Origin: Sphingomonas oryzagri | GTDB taxonomy: Bacteria > Pseudomonadota > Alphaproteobacteria > Sphingomonadales > Sphingomonadaceae | Direction: 5' to 3' | Assembly: GCF_029906645.1 (NCBI RefSeq) | Contig: NZ_JARYGZ010000001.1 | Location: 2,349,985-2,413,984, forward strand | Length of the DNA: 64,000 bases | In this document: piece after piece, positions 63,688 through 64,000 of the stretch | How the letters are laid out: each line of letters starts with the position of its first letter | Numbering within the stretch: position 1 is the stretch's first letter | Notes under the pieces: generated by a model | Databases searched by the model: none | Seen by the model: only the letters and a program-made list of their open reading frames with translations | Told to the model about the DNA's origin: nothing | Translations under genes and position numbers: made by a program

Positions 63688-64000
63688 ATGAGAAACACCT
63701 TCATCTTGACGCTTGCCGGACTGTCGCTCGCGACAGCCGGCCTCGCCGGAGCCGCCGATGCTCAGATTCCGGCTCCTCCGCCACCGGGCTTGGCTAGAGG
63801 CGACGCGGCGCTGCCTCCGCCTCCGCCGCCACCGACAGGTGACCCGTGCGCTCGCTCGGGGCCCGACGGGCGGCCGTTGGTACCGCCTCCCCCGTCTCCT
63901 GCCCCTCGCGGCGACAGGCCGCCGCCTTCCGGCGCGCCGGGTCCTCCTCCTCCTCCTCCTCCTCCTCCTCCTCCTCCTCCTCCTCCTCCTCCTCCTCCTC
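63688..64000 (+). CDS. Secreted polyproline protein, runs past the window end
   Basis: ATG 63688 begins a signal peptide (ILTLAGLSLATAGLAGAADA/Q). A Pro-rich part follows: APPPPGLARGDAALP, two further runs of Pro, then CARSGPDGRPLVPPPPSPAP and finally an unbroken run of at least 19 Pro codons up to the window end. Apart from the signal there is no known domain in view. Such polyproline regions occur in cell-surface or envelope-spanning proteins. It is divergent from the response-regulator operon, whose kinase also has a proline-rich periplasmic loop. Confidence 0.75.
   Translation, partial: MRNTFILTLAGLSLATAGLAGAADAQIPAPPPPGLARGDAALPPPPPPPTGDPCARSGPDGRPLVPPPPSPAPRGDRPPPSGAPGPPPPPPPPPPPPPPPPPPP
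63942..64000 (+). repeat. TCC/CCT trinucleotide microsatellite
   Basis: A pure run of the triplet TCC over the last 59 bases, coding for Pro in the frame of the polyproline gene. The window ends inside it, so the full length is unknown. Triplet runs change length by slippage without breaking the frame. Confidence 0.95.

Overview
The window is high-GC DNA from an alphaproteobacterium, most likely a sphingomonad (Sphingomonas, Sphingobium or a relative). This is inferred from gene content. There are five TonB-dependent receptors, two PepSY membrane proteins, a FecI/FecR/STN-receptor signalling unit, a receptor-linked flavin halogenase, cyclopropane-fatty-acid-synthase homologues and a ceramidase-like enzyme. 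No rRNA, tRNA, CRISPR array or complete insertion sequence was seen. Most genes are complete. The first (thiamine-diphosphate enzyme) and last (polyproline protein) run off the window edges, and a cation/proton antiporter gene is broken by a one-base frameshift.

Layout. 0-10 kb: a thiamine-diphosphate enzyme (partial), an MFS exporter, then a TonB receptor followed by two secreted esterases. One esterase appears to use an AUU start codon; the other is a PEBP-carboxylesterase fusion. 10-22 kb: an iron-uptake-like block with TonB receptor + PepSY protein, a PhoP/PhoQ-like two-component pair, an ECF sigma factor + FecR + STN-domain TonB receptor, and a second PepSY protein. 22-28.5 kb: a ceramidase-like hydrolase, a Tat-exported esterase, a gene-remnant region with a perfect 30-bp palindrome, and a divergent TetR/TonB-receptor pair.

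28.8-43.4 kb is the most coherent module. It is a raffinose-family-oligosaccharide locus: a TonB receptor, an exported GH36 alpha-galactosidase, an MFS sugar permease, a cytosolic GH36 alpha-galactosidase, galT, galK and a leaderless GH68 enzyme, with a LacI regulator. The five minus-strand genes are tightly overlapped. Four copies of one palindrome (core CAATCGATTG) sit in the three control regions and define a probable local LacI regulon, which also takes in a flavin-dependent halogenase of unknown role. The inferred flow is outer-membrane import, removal of galactose in the periplasm and/or cytoplasm, the Leloir steps GalK/GalT, and sucrose splitting or fructosyl transfer by GH68.

43.5-56.2 kb: an orphan tyrosine recombinase, a lipoprotein hydrolase, an ECF sigma/anti-sigma pair, a peroxiredoxin, and a divergent lipid-modification cluster (two CFA-synthase-like methyltransferases, a flavin amine-oxidase-like protein, DUF1365, DUF1295 and DUF2177). 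This resembles the singlet-oxygen and furan-fatty-acid gene sets known from other alphaproteobacteria. Small DUF2256/DUF3253/DUF4403 genes follow. 56.3-64 kb: a formate/nitrite-type channel, the frameshifted antiporter, then a minus-strand run of response regulator, histidine kinase, small periplasmic protein and AsmA-like protein. A secreted polyproline protein lies divergent to that run.
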